A stretch of 64,000 nucleotides of DNA from Sanghuangporus weigelae. Lineage: Eukaryota; Basidiomycota; Agaricomycetes; Hymenochaetales; Hymenochaetaceae. Shown here piece after piece: positions 19,626 through 30,419 of the stretch. The position numbers were made by a program, and so were the translations under genes. Position 1 is the first letter of the stretch. The number at the start of each line of letters is the position of its first letter. Location: NCBI GenBank assembly GCA_033182465.1, contig CP137319.1, forward strand, positions 2,480,001 to 2,544,000, in the 5' to 3' direction. The notes beneath the pieces were generated by a model. The model searched no databases. It was not told where the DNA came from and saw only the letters and a list, made by a program, of their open reading frames with translations.

Positions 19626-20848
19626 ACGTTGCATTCCACATTACGTCCCAGCGTGTCCGAAAGTCGATTACGCGATGCTCTCTACAGACAGAACAGATTC
19701 CTCTGCTCATGTCGGCACTTCGTCCATGTCTGTAAATTTCGGGTCAAACTGAGATAAACGTCACTTATACCATCCGTCCTCTGTGTCTGTACCTTCTTAG
19801 TAGTAGAAGTTGTTAGCAATCGGTTTGTGAGACGCCTAATTTTTGGTCTCGTGAGGTTACATAATAAGAATGATTAACCTATGATCGATGAAAGATCGAC
19901 GGAGGATACTAAATTCTCATTTCGGGTAACCCGATTTCCGTTGGAAAGAGTAGTGTCTACAGTAATTAACACACCGGGCAAAAACTCATTCCGCGCCCTT
20001 AGAAATTTTGATCGGAACGGGTGAGCTCTCATCCGATTGGCTCTTTTTCCATTCTGGGTAACATTTTCACGGTTCGAAAATGAGTTTTTGCCCGGTGTGT
20101 AAGTTTTATTATCACATAATCCAACAAAGTACGGTTAACTACCAGGTTCCGTATGCATCACAAACTTTTCTAGAACTTAATCGGAAGGGTTATCTGTACC
20201 GGGTTCACCGGTGATTCGGCAGTGGCTTCCTGAATAAGATCGCGGGAATGTCTGAGCGACACCCTGCAACATCGCTGTGGTACGAACACGTAGAATTCAG
20301 CAAGAAACGCCTAACAGGCATGGAAGCCATTGTTTTTTCTTCACCTCGTCTATCAACTTCTTGATGTAAGACATAGTTTCAGATGTTCTCGCTTTGATGT
20401 ACTGGTACTCGGGCCGATGTTCAGTTGTCGTTTGACGTTGTTTGCATAGTGGACGATGGTTCACATCAGCTACGTAAGATGGACACGAGCAGAACTCATG
20501 GGCATCGCCTTAGAGAGTAACATACTGGTCTCGTTATTATCCATCCGTTTGCCGCGGAGTATACTCAGACTCGAGGAGAACACCAGTGAGGGCCCGCCGG
20601 CGTGGCAAATTTCACTTTGATATGGACGTCCAGAGCAGTGCTTTTTGTCCTGTTCCTAGTATGCGTGCATGTAATTCCGCTTTGTCCGATTGATCCTAAA
20701 CGAAGTTTCTCCTCCTTTAAGCCGAAAGCACCGACAGACATCCTTACGCTGACCTCAACGTCTGGCTTTAAACGAGCTTGAATGTTGCTCGTTACTTACG
20801 ACAGTCATACCCTCTGCCTGCTTCGAGCCTCTACTAGCGGAAGCATCG
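19626..20848. other. Intergenic region between Zn2Cys6 copies 1 and 2
   Basis: Contains a short inverted-repeat element (19969-20100) and no credible gene. The last ~300 bases should hold the promoter of copy 2. Confidence 0.4.
19969..20100. mobile_element. 132-bp MITE with perfect 22-bp inverted repeats
   Basis: The sequence ACACACCGGGCAAAAACTCA (continuing TT) at 19969-19990 is repeated inverted and without mismatch at 20079-20100. The 88-bp interior has no coding potential. TA occurs near each end (19967-19968 and 20100-20101), but the exact target duplication is unclear, so I do not assign a superfamily. Confidence 0.75.
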
Positions 20849-21457
20849 ATGGAGGAAGGCTTTCTTGAGTGGCTTGCTCAGCTTTGTGGGTGATCTTTGT
20901 CCTCCGATTCTCATAAGGCTCATGATTTTCTGTGTCGCAGCGGAAGAAGAATTCTTTCGTTACCTAACGGAGGGTTTGGACGTGACTGATCTATTTCTTG
21001 AAGAAACGGGTGGTCCAACTAACCGCGATCAACTAACTGGACTGATTATGGACATGACATGCAGGCCACAAGGTCCGGGGGATGGTGTCGCGCGCGACAT
21101 CCCAGGTGGTAATGCGCCTATACGCGAGACTCAGAAAAACGAATCACCGTGCGGACCTTGCAAGTCTCGGAAGAAAAAGGTCAGCACGGTCTCGTTTCTT
21201 TCAAGTTCTCTCCTCTTAGTATTGTTTCATCAAGTGCACACTCATCTCTCTGCAACCGAGGCTTTGTGAGCTTTGTTCTAAACGCGGAAGGAAAGAATGT
21301 TCATCTCAGCTCACCTTGGTCAACAAGACAAGTTCATCCTCGAAAGTGAGCGAGCTCCAGAATGTTGTGGATAATTCTGACTATCTTTGCTTCTTTGTAA
21401 CAGAGGACAAGGAAGGATAAGGACGGCTTCATTTATGAATACATGAGCATGGGATGA
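20849..21457 (+). CDS. Small Zn(II)2Cys6 protein, copy 2
   Basis: Paralogue of the gene at 19000. The likely start is MEEGFLEWLAQL at 20849, a short first exon that splices to EEEFFRYLTEGLDV. The cluster is CGPCKSRKKK (exon ends 21179), then C-TLISLQPRL-CELC-SKRGRKEC starting at 21235, with the intron again directly before Cys3. Exon 3 ends at 21346, and exon 4 (21404-21457) encodes DKDGFIYEYMSMG, matching the tail of copy 1. The exact donor of the first intron is ambiguous (two GT within four bases). Frame and motifs are otherwise intact. It lies in the same orientation ~1.2 kb downstream of copy 1, consistent with tandem duplication. Confidence 0.7.
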
Positions 21458-22022
21458 GCGTCACTTTTTCGCCGCATCGGTTTCGGTTTATATATTTTTC
21501 ATGGTCCTTGAAGTTTCTTAGCCCCCAACAAGCTTTCTTGATCTTTAGGCGAAAGCCTGAGTCTAACATCTGGTATTCATTGAATGTTCAACTCCACGAA
21601 GAAGTCATTATGGCCGCGCAGCATAATAGAACCAATCGGTACGCACACATGGACTTTCGCTTCCGGAACCACAAATATGGCACTCAAAGGCAGATACGCG
21701 ATGATCCTGATAAACATAATCCTGGTGACGCAATGAATCTTCGCAGTTTATTCCCCCCCCCACGACGACGACGACACTCCCGGGGCGTGGAGCGATGTAT
21801 TGGATTGTTCTGTTGAATGTTCAAGGGATACCGACTGCCAGTGACACTCGCATTCGAAGCAATGAGATGAGATCCTATAGGAATTCATTTCTTACAGAGT
21901 ACAGAGAGACATAATAAACGTACCCAGATTGATTTCACCGAACGAACAGGAGCATTTTGCGCCGTTGACGTTCCCCACGAGACAAGATCATGCCAATAGA
22001 CGGCAAAGTGAAAGCGAAAAGC
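21458..22022. other. Intergenic region
   Basis: A plus-strand frame at 21454-21816 has no recognisable motif. Nothing else seen. Confidence 0.35.
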
Positions 22023-22955
22023 TTACTCAGATTGTCGCAACCTGTTAGTGAGCAAAGTGACGTACAGAAATGATTGGAATGTGTACAGATTTGTAACAAA
22101 TAGCATCCACGACGATACAGGGAAGACACTCATCCATCGGAGCATTTTACACGAATGCAACATCAATAGCGTATGTAGGAACACTTGGAGGCCGTTTCGG
22201 TCCAACACGAGTACAGTACATAAGATAAAGATAAACTTCCAGTTCATCTTTTGGTAGGTTACATCTACAACGGGAACGGCCAACTGCACTTTAGTCCACT
22301 TATCCAGAACAAGGGAAAGTACATACGTTTTCGACATATCCTTAACGAGTTTTCGAATATCGACCCTGGCATAACGCCGCGTTTGCCGGGGAACTGACCT
22401 TAGCATGCCGGCAAGAGCTTGACCAGGCGTGTACGTTTTGCGATTGTACTACGTGAATACGGAGGATACCGTGGTCCAACCGGAACTTACCGGAAGAATG
22501 CCTAATTTGGCAATCAGACGACTTTTTTCTTTCTCTACTTACTTCCTACACTAGTGACTCACAACCACTCCGCTATCAACAATGCTATCATACCTGACGT
22601 TGAGCTCCTTGAACTCTCGCATCGCATACCTTGCCACGATCAAAATTATCTTGATACTTAATCTGTGAGTCGGCAAGCCGGAATCAGCTCCTATCAGTAG
22701 ATTAGAATACACATGTCTCGTATGGCCTCTGGCTAGAGAACAGTAAGTAAGGACGTCCAGCTTCTCGATTTTCTTCTTATGGAAGCTTGTCATATACCAC
22801 ATAAAAATGTCACGTAATACGTCGCAAGTATTTCGGCAGCGGTGCTGGACCTCGACTGCATTATGCGTCTCTGCATCGTAAGCCACTCGATCGGAACCTT
22901 CGTATTTAAAATCAATGAATCTCTTGTATGCACGTCTTATGTGAAGTGTAGTCAA
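22023..22955 (-). CDS. Candidate exons of an unidentified gene
   Basis: Two minus-strand frames, 22955-22551 and 22406-22023, have plausible coding composition. The first contains RRAYKRFIDFKYEGSD and RNTCDVLRDIFMWYMTSFHK; the second LRSVPRQTRRYARVDIRKLV and YVLSLVLDKWTKVQLAVPVV. Possible splice donors (GTATGA at ~22,590, GTAACC at ~22,263) interrupt them. I could not build one closed frame and recognise no domain. It could be a decayed gene between the second and third Zn2Cys6 copies. Confidence 0.3.
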
Positions 22956-23652
22956 TCACTGCGATGAAGGACGGGACGGTAAGCTTGGTAGGACCGGGAG
23001 CATGGAAGCGCGGCAGATCTCATTACGCCTAAAGATCGGGGTTCAGTTCAACGGCTAATCAATGTCTATTACTCAGCGGGAACCACAACGGCGGGTGTCA
23101 CGGGGTACCGGTGGCTTAGAAGGATAACAGTCAACACCTGAGGAATTCTCTCTCTCACTCCACTCCACTATGGGATTCTTTCGCTCTAACAGTCGGAGCC
23201 TTTTCTGCAGGAGCCAAATTGCAGGTATCCAAAATGCACTATGCCACCGACATGATTACTTCCTCACGAATGGGCCGCGTTACGTTCTATCGTCAAGGAG
23301 ATAGGGAAAGCTTCGCTCATTCCATAATGAGTCTCGATCGTCAAATCACCGTTTCGGGAATTGAGCTCCGTTCTCTCCAAGGTCGAATCAAGAACAGATA
23401 GGATTTGTTTTTATTTGTAACGACAAACTATGCTTTTGATCATGACAATATTTCAGCGTGCGGGGACTTTGTGTTTTATGATTTTCTTCGAGTCGAATAT
23501 TTGTCAATATCAGATTCTTCTCCTTTAGCTTGCAATCACCGACGCATAAGTCAACATCATCAAGCTCAAGCCTGATTCTTGATGGCCAGGGGAATTTCCT
23601 TCAAATTACATCCGCTCCCTCTACTTTCTACTTTTGCCAAAAGACAGCAGCG
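22956..23652. other. Intergenic region
   Basis: No convincing gene. Includes the putative promoter of the third Zn2Cys6 copy. Confidence 0.35.
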
Positions 23653-24279
23653 ATGACCGGGGATTATAGCAACTGGCTTGCCCACCTCAGTGCGTACTTT
23701 CTTCCTCTTGTACGTGAATTTTATGGCATCCCTCCTTTTGACGGCCGGAGAAGAATTTGCGCGTTACATTGCGGGATATGTCCCTTTGGACGCCGGGATA
23801 TCCAGTTTACTGTTCGAAGAATCAAACTGGTCGGATTATCACTCGGAATCCTTCATCGAGTGTAAACTGGTCAAACGAGACCCAGGTTTCTGCGAACGAT
23901 GGCGATAAGAATACGCTTGTCTCAAGCGCGACGCCTGCCGTACGACGAAATGAGACCCCATGTACCTTTTGCAAAGCTCATAAGAAAAAGGTGAGCCCGT
24001 TCTATTACTAGGCTTTTTTTCATCCCCAGGAATCCAAATCCAAATAGTGCACACTATTGATGTAGAATCTGAGACTATGCAAGCTTTGTTTCAAAGGAGG
24101 AGAAAAGGTGTGTCCTTTTCAACTCTTCCAAAAAAAAAAAATCAAGCCTACTGCAACGGCTTCATCATCGAGTGTGAGTAAGACGCGCATATATGCTCTA
24201 AGATATATGCCAATCACCTGACATATTGCAGAAGCCCAAGGATGATCGTTTTGTCTATGAGTACATGGATGTGAATTGA
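23653..24279 (+). pseudogene. Small Zn(II)2Cys6 gene, copy 3, broken
   Basis: Homology to copies 1 and 2 runs end to end: MTGDYSNWLAHL, GEEFARYIAGYVPLD, RRNETPCTFCKAHKKK, RLCKLC, GGEKVCPF and the tail DDRFVYEYMDVN. Three lesions are visible. The first-intron acceptor equivalent reads ACG instead of CAG or AG near 23,741. The frame shifts between FEESNW and NETPC (about 23,850-23,900). The exon that should start TGCACA at Cys3 meets an in-frame TAG after five codons; using the next AG as acceptor avoids the stop but deletes Cys3. A nine-adenine run follows the cluster. This looks like a pseudogene unless the assembly has errors. Confidence 0.65.
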
Positions 24280-24706
24280 ACGGCACTTCGTGCTGTGTGG
24301 ACCAGTCCTACTCGTATCGGCAATGGACGGTCGACTGTATCTCATACGATGTTCCCAGTACACTCTATACTAACTGTTGGTTCAAGCCCCTGACTGGGGG
24401 AAAACAAATAACAGTGAACTTGACCCGTAAACCGCTTTTACCAGAAGACAAACATAATAAGGAAGACCAGATGCGGTTAGGAAAGATAAACAGGCCAGTA
24501 GTTTATTGCCGTCAAGATGCAATGGAATTCCACTGATGTAAACATGGACGTCTCAAGGTTTTTTTGATTTCGCATTTCTGTGCTCCGCGAAAAAATTGAG
24601 TAGCTATGCAATGAACTGTTCATAACAGAAGACACAAAACTAATTTCTAATAGTGTTCAAGGACTGTGTCATCTAAGTCGAAAACAGATTCCTTCTCCTT
24701 CGTTAC
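24280..24706. other. Intergenic region
   Basis: Only an unremarkable 86-codon frame (24276-24536); nothing recognised. Confidence 0.35.
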
Positions 24707-24949
24707 TTAGCACGTCCGTTTTGGATCTTTCAATCGCCGAACCGTGAGAGATTCGTCTTCTGCAGACGAATCTTCCTCCGTCCTTGTTGTCCCCAAATGT
24801 CTGTGCAGAAAGCTTCCGGGAGTCTCCCAGGTATCCTGGAATTTTTCAGGTACTTGCCCTTCTCTCAGAAATGCCGTCCGGAATGTTGCTAGTCCCGTAA
24901 CTCGATACTTTTCGTGAAACTTCAAGTTGTGCAGAAGCATCGTTCGCAA
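24707..24949 (-). CDS. Candidate 3' exon of an unidentified gene
   Basis: An 80-codon frame with good coding character (LLHNLKFHEKYRVTGLATFR, EGQVPEKFQDTWETPGSFLH, acidic C-terminus). A second frame upstream (around 24,965-25,070, minus) contains NLDDLEQRHSKYVGVHARGV and ends at a possible GTGAGA donor, so the two may be exons of one gene. No family recognised. It ends against the deleted retroelement copy, which may have truncated its 5' part. Confidence 0.35.
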   Translation of the reverse strand: MRTMLLHNLKFHEKYRVTGLATFRTAFLREGQVPEKFQDTWETPGSFLHRHLGTTRTEEDSSAEDESLTVRRLKDPKRTC

Positions 24950-25183
24950 AGACGCAAGGCCTTTGAAGCCTTCTCACACGATTAATGTACTCATAACAGT
25001 TAAGTCCGTGACTCCCCTGGCATGCACGCCAACGTATTTCGAGTGTCGCTGCTCCAGGTCGTCCAAGTTTTGGTAAGTGTTATTTCTGCGTCTTTCATTC
25101 CGGACTTGCTGTACAAGAAAATATGACCTTTTGTTTTGTTCTGCACATTTCGCAATTCGTTATTATCATATACATTGCATTAT

Positions 25184-26164
25184 TTAAAGAAAACAGAGAA
25201 GGGAAAGAGAAGAGGAGATGGGTGCCAGCCGCTGAAGGCGGCTCCGGCTCCCATCGTCACGCTTGAACCTACAAGTGGCAAGGCCAGCTACGGCTCGACA
25301 CCCATAACAGTTTGCGTTATTAAGCGCAAACTGATCATTTTCAGAGAGACGAACAACAATGCCAGGCCATTGATCTGGAGCCAGAGGAATGGTCCGAAAA
25401 GCATCAGCAACATCACGACAGGATCCTTGAGACCCAGAGGGTAGGTGGAGAATACGAAGGGAGGCTGTGAGAAAAGATCCCCATGTGCATGGGAAGAGAT
25501 CGGAGTCGATATGAGAATTGATGGAGGAAACAGAGGATGATGGTGAGCGCAGCCTTTGCTTGTAAGGAAAAGAAAGATTCTGTACCAAACGAGACTTATT
25601 TGAGTCGGGTTTGGGCACAAGAGAGAGTGGAGAAGATTGAAAGGGTCCAATGTGAGCTTCCAGCTCCGAGCAGGAGAAATGGCCAAAATACCGGCCAGCT
25701 GTAAATTCTGCATATACAATAGAATCAAACACTCCCTGGTGTTCATAAAGCGAAGCAGAATTGGAGGGATAGAAGGACTCAGTAATTGAGGGAACACCAG
25801 CATGGAACCCATTATAAAGGGAAGCGACAAGGGTAGGATAGCGAGAGAAGTCCGAAGCGATGCAAGTGAGAATGCCATTCGGAAGGATTATATGGAGAAG
25901 AAAAAGGAAAACTATTTCTGAGTGAGTTTGCATCCAATCGCCCCGTGAGATGGGGAACCACATCCAGAGCACTCGTGAAGGTAGGAGTGTTGTTCGGAGC
26001 AGCCGATGATGAGCTGGAAGCGAATGCAAACGGCCCGGCCTGTCTGATTGAGCAAGGCATTCCCAGGCCCGCGGTAACACCGGGAGGGCTGGGAACCATC
26101 CCAGATCTTGATATGTGAGCACGACTGAATGTCGTGGTCCCCAGAGCCAAGGTAGATGGCACAA
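25184..26164 (-). pseudogene. Truncated RT fragment of retrotransposon copy 2
   Basis: Contains SSPLSLVPKPDSNKSRLVQN and CRDVADAFRTIPLAPDQWPG but stops resembling RT after RLSENDQFALN, where the internal deletion fuses it to the 3' noncoding end. It retains the first catalytic Asp and lacks the Asp pair, so it cannot polymerise. Confidence 0.85.
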
Positions 26165-27945
26165 ATGGTGGGGAGCACACTTGCGCCTTGGTGAAAAGGC
26201 TCGGTCTTACGAAACTGGGAGGATGAGGATTGGGCAGGGAGGGAGTTTGCTGCATCAATGCCAAACCGATGCTTGCGAGCACCAGGTGCCCGAGAAGGGA
26301 CTACTGAGCTCGAGGACTGAATAAAACAAATGGCACACATATTGCCCGAGGGAGCAGCATCATGGACAGAAGATATAACAGAACAGAAGCAAGTCATCGC
26401 AAAAAGCGACATCACAGTCAGAAAGGACCATGTAATAGAAGCAGATCATCGCCTGTGAGAGAGAAGGTGGCATCGCGATCAAAAGGTCTTGCAGGACAGA
26501 TGCAGATCATTGCAGAAAAGCGGCATAGTTGCGGAACAGTAGCAGATCATCACACAGTCGGCATCATGGTCAGACAGAACTACGGAACAGAAGCAGATCA
26601 TCGCCCATGAGAGGCGGCATCGCGATCAGAAAGTATCGCAGGACAGACAGACAGATGCAAGACTGCAAACATAGAGTAGAATGGCATTTCATGTATACAA
26701 AATTGTAAGATAATGCAGAGAAGATTCAAATTGACGTGACATGACTCACAGTTGTGGAAGCCATAAGCTGGTTAAATTCATTAACTTGCTTTTGGTGTTG
26801 AGCCGCCTGCGGTTCCTGAAGTATCTGGTTGAGTATGGTTTCATCGACACAATTGATGTAAGGGTGGGAATTAGTCTTCTCGAGATCATTGTGCCACATG
26901 TGCGGATGCGAGCGAGATAGACCATCAGAGGGTGCTGACCATTAATTGGCGGGTTGAGATTTGATGGATGGGAAAGCATGCTGTGGAAGAAGTCGTCCCA
27001 CATATCAATGACTTCCAGTGGCCACTGAGCGTTACGAATAGCTTCGAGGAAGTTGAGGTGTGCCTGTCGAAACTGGTGCAGGTCAAGTAAATTGTCAGAC
27101 GGGACCTTCTTGGATAAAATGGTTGAGCTGGCGGGCACAAGCGTAGAGGCTCTGTTTACGACTTCGAAATGATAAGAGTTGTCTTGGTGAGACTCAAGCT
27201 GGTTCTTGAGACTGCGAGTGGTGAAATGAAAGAGAGGGACGTGTTGGAGCTTACAAAGGCGGTTCTCAATTGAAGGATGTAGAACATGAGTCGAACGACG
27301 GTCTTGAAGGAGATCTGGGCCGAATTGAAAAATATCGGGGTCTGGGACGGCAGGAACAACAGCAGCAGCAGGAGGTGGAATGGGAGCCAGAGCAATAGGT
27401 GCGATAGGACCGCGAGGGGCAATCAGCAGAAGCAACAGCAGAGGCGACAGTGGGTGGAGCAGGTGTAGCTGGCATCGGGGTTGGGCCTAGGGCTGGAAGA
27501 CGGGCCGAAACACGAGTAGCAGTAGCAGTGAGTGCCGGTGCAGGAGGTACGACTGGACATTTGGAACTGGGGAAGGGGTCCGCGAGGCGACAGGCGAGAG
27601 GGCTGGCGCAGCCAGTGAAGACCTGCCACTGCTCGCTTGTGCCTGATTTGCAGCCGTTCCGTGATCGACGCCGACGGCGGAGGACGGACCAGCAACAGGG
27701 TCTACGGAAGCAGAGTGGGGTAGTGCGGGCCACCATATCTTAGCCTGAGCTGTCCAAATCCGCCAAGTCTGTTCCATAAACCACTTGATTTCAGCATCAT
27801 CCAAGTCACTTAGAGTTTGTTTGTACTCTCGCCGAGCGACGTCGTAAAGAGCCAAGGAGAAATCCGGCATGGGTATGAGATCCGGGTCGCACGGAATTCG
27901 GTGAGGTTGAGGTGGCACAGCATTACGACGTGTGCTGATGGCCAT
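25912..27945 (-). pseudogene. Gag pseudogene of retrotransposon copy 2
   Basis: Starts MAISTRRNAVPPQPHRIP like copy 1, but the frame breaks in the Ala/Pro-rich tract: the body continues in two other frames, through DIFQFGPDLLQDRRSTHVLH. The splice donor after MAST (GTGAGT, ~26,745) and the CAG acceptor at ~26,319 are preserved, as is the zinc-knuckle exon (HECSGCGSPSHGAIGC), ending at 25912. In the first cluster, CAVCLG has become CAIYLG, losing one Cys. Confidence 0.8.
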
Positions 27946-28285
27946 ATTGACAGGTGACGCGTACTAGTGTAGTATGGTAGGAACGAAAGAAGCTTCGGCT
28001 TCTTCCGTCACCTCCGGAAGGAAGATTGTCAAATCACTTTGTGACTATTTCCGTGACGTCAGGCACCTCTTCGATATGAATAAGTTTGGGCACACGCGTG
28101 CCTTGTCTTTTGGCCTTTTCTCCATCTCATCTCTCTTGTGTCTTCTGTACGCTTTCTCCGTTTGTAACAGGCACACGTTTGGATTGGTCACGCTTATTAT
28201 TACTCGCTTGCCGGGTCCAATCTCCCACATCGAGCATATTATTACTGTTTTACTTGGTACGTGTGAAGTTCTCAATTGATCATGA

Positions 28286-29769
28286 TCAGTTGGATGTGGA
28301 GTTGGTGTTCGGCGTCGTCGCAAATCCGACTCGCTGGTTTGTCGCGTCGTACACTGTGAAGAAGCGCTCCAGGAACGCATAGCCGTTGATAAAATCCAGG
28401 CCTGCCCCGATGTTGATTCCGAGCTACAATTCGTACAATTGCAGAAACATTAGCTTGGTCCCCCTAGACATGGTAGAATGAGGTCAGCCACTCACGTCGC
28501 CGACTATAAGATAAGTTGCATTCTTGTCCCCGCCAATGAACTCGTTGAGGGGTCTTGGGAAGGTTTGCGCATTTTTGGTGAGCTCAAAAGTGGTTCCGCC
28601 GATAGAAAAGTACAGGCTTTCGAGTTTCTCGTAGGCGTCGCTTTCGATCTTAAGCAGACCAGTATCACTATCAATCTTCGCTCCTGTCACGTTTGTATAT
28701 GCGTTAAATGCATCGGTGGCCTGCTCGCCCGCGAAGGGTCAGTTCTGCACTGCACAATGTTTGAGCATCTGCAATACTGACCAGGAGGAATAATGTAGAG
28801 CCGGTATCTACTATGCCCGAAGCTGAATCAATTATATTCTTTGCAGACGCGCCATACGTTACGCTCATATCTATTCCCCAGTATTTCGAAGCCGGCGATG
28901 CCTTGGTGATCGGAACGTAAGTGACATCGCCGATATACTTGCTTTCATCAACTCCGCCAAACGTAATTACACCGTTTCCGTTGGGTTCAATTGTCGTTGG
29001 AGCGAAGGAAACAGCGAAAACTTCGTTTTGAATTTTTCTCTGTGCATATAAGTTGTCCATCACCGTTGGAACAGTTGAAGTATTCTGCACGGTATTCGCC
29101 GTGGTAGCTATGGGACCTAAACCCAGGATGCCATCATATCCAGCGAATCCGGACGTGGTATTCGCTACACCTATGCTCTGTTCCTTGATGACAAGATCTG
29201 GTGAAAGTGTGATAGTGTCATTATCTAGGGCCAAGTCAAGACCAAATTAGCCAGAGCCTTCACAGTAACGACGAAACGTACATTCAACGCCTAACATCCT
29301 ACCTGAACCGTAGCTGACGGATACGTTTTTCCCCAGATTTACGCTAGAACTTGTCGGCTGGTACTTCTTATCGGCACCTATAATTTATCCCCAATCAGCT
29401 ACCTAGCAACTCGCAACGTAGAAATGACTTTCCTATCCATGTGTTCGAGCTTCCGGTGTCAACGACGAGCGAGTATGTTGTAGCAGGCTCGCCAACACCC
29501 ACATCCGCAACATAGGTTACACCAGTATTTGTTGCAGAAATTGATCCATCTCGCCGACCGAGTCCCGCAAACCACGTGGTTGCGCGTGCACGATCAAGAT
29601 CAGCAATCTTCGAGCCTCCGAGTGACAGGTTAAGATGGACTGCAAAATCAAACGACAGAATTGAAGATGGTGGATCGCGGATCTGTACAATTGGTTTTCC
29701 GAAGACGAGAGTGCAGCTTCTAGCGGAAGCTGCGAGCAAAAGAATGGCCTTTTCAAGAGTGCATAGCAT
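28286..29769 (-). CDS. Secreted A1-family aspartic peptidase
   Basis: Five exons are inferred, starting MLCTLEKAILLLAASARSCT, a good signal peptide. Both catalytic motifs are present: VVDTGSSNTWIG in exon 1 and GIVDTGSTLFLL in exon 3. Other family blocks: VSYGSGRMLGVE, GYDGILGLGP, NEVFAVSF, GVITFGGVD, YLIVGDLG and a final RFFTVYDATNQRVGFA. It resembles polyporopepsin-type basidiomycete peptidases. Introns 2, 3 and 4 (GTACGT, GTCAGT, GTGAGT donors) are canonical. The first intron, between WIG and ADKKY, needs a donor at 29431-29432 that reads GA (GAAAGT) instead of GT; every GT alternative breaks the frame or makes a 25-nt intron. The enzyme would digest extracellular protein. A relic paralogue lies at 7757-8083. 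Confidence 0.85.
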
Positions 29770-30419
29770 AGCGAGGGAAACTTAAAGAAGGAGTGTGTTG
29801 TAAAGAATGGAAGAGAATGAGAGTGAGGATGAGAGAATGGAGAGGACGTGAGTAGACGTCCTCTCTGACTTGAGTATTGAGTGTCAAGTCTTCAAACAAG
29901 GGAGTGCGAGGATATAAGTACCATCTGGCGCTCCAAGCGGTGTTCGGTTGCTGCCAACTTGCTGAGCCGAAAAAAGGGACATTCGCTACAGAAGACCCGA
30001 TTTTTCTTAGCCGTCAATGCCGCTAAGGCGGAAATATCGGCTGGAAAAACACAATTACACCGAAGGGCAAAGCCATGGACTACCGTGATTCTAAAGAGCA
30101 ACTGCTGCAAAGCATCGACGTTTACACGACCACACAGACTACGTAGAGTAGACTCACTTTGTATTTGACGCTTCATCTTCTCGCGCTTTACCATATCGGC
30201 TTCTTATATACATTCGTCGGACCAGCAAACATAATTTCACCTCGCTTGTCCTATATTGCTTGTTTCCTACGATCTACATCCTAATAAATTATATACCGTG
30301 GTGAATCCTCGTGAGTCGAGAAGGCGATGGCGATTGCGTTCGATCTGCATTACGGCCATTTTATCCCTGGCTGCCGGCGTAACTGAAGCATCTGCGCGAC
30401 CTATTACTGGCACAGGAGG
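29770..30419. other. Intergenic region
   Basis: Between the peptidase start and the 3' end of the DUF6533 gene. A 100-codon minus frame (29892-30194) beginning MVKREKMKRQ has no recognisable motif and I do not call it. Confidence 0.35.

Larger units (their letters stand above)
25090..28016 (-). mobile_element. YR retrotransposon copy 2, inverted and internally deleted
   Basis: Aligns with copy 1 from the left hairpin (near 28,015) through Gag and the first third of RT, then jumps at about 25,310 to the 3' end of the element. Missing are the RT catalytic YxDD region, RNase H and the whole recombinase, equivalent to about 13,635-16,250 of copy 1. The Gag start is only ~75 bp from the hairpin, whereas copy 1 has ~1.4 kb there. 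The 3' hairpin (25217-25255) and the terminal ~140 bp are retained. It is non-autonomous and opposite in orientation to copy 1 at ~9 kb distance. Confidence 0.85.

Noticed and set aside
28478-28780. Plus-strand frame of 100 codons
   Set aside because: Antisense shadow of aspartic peptidase exons.
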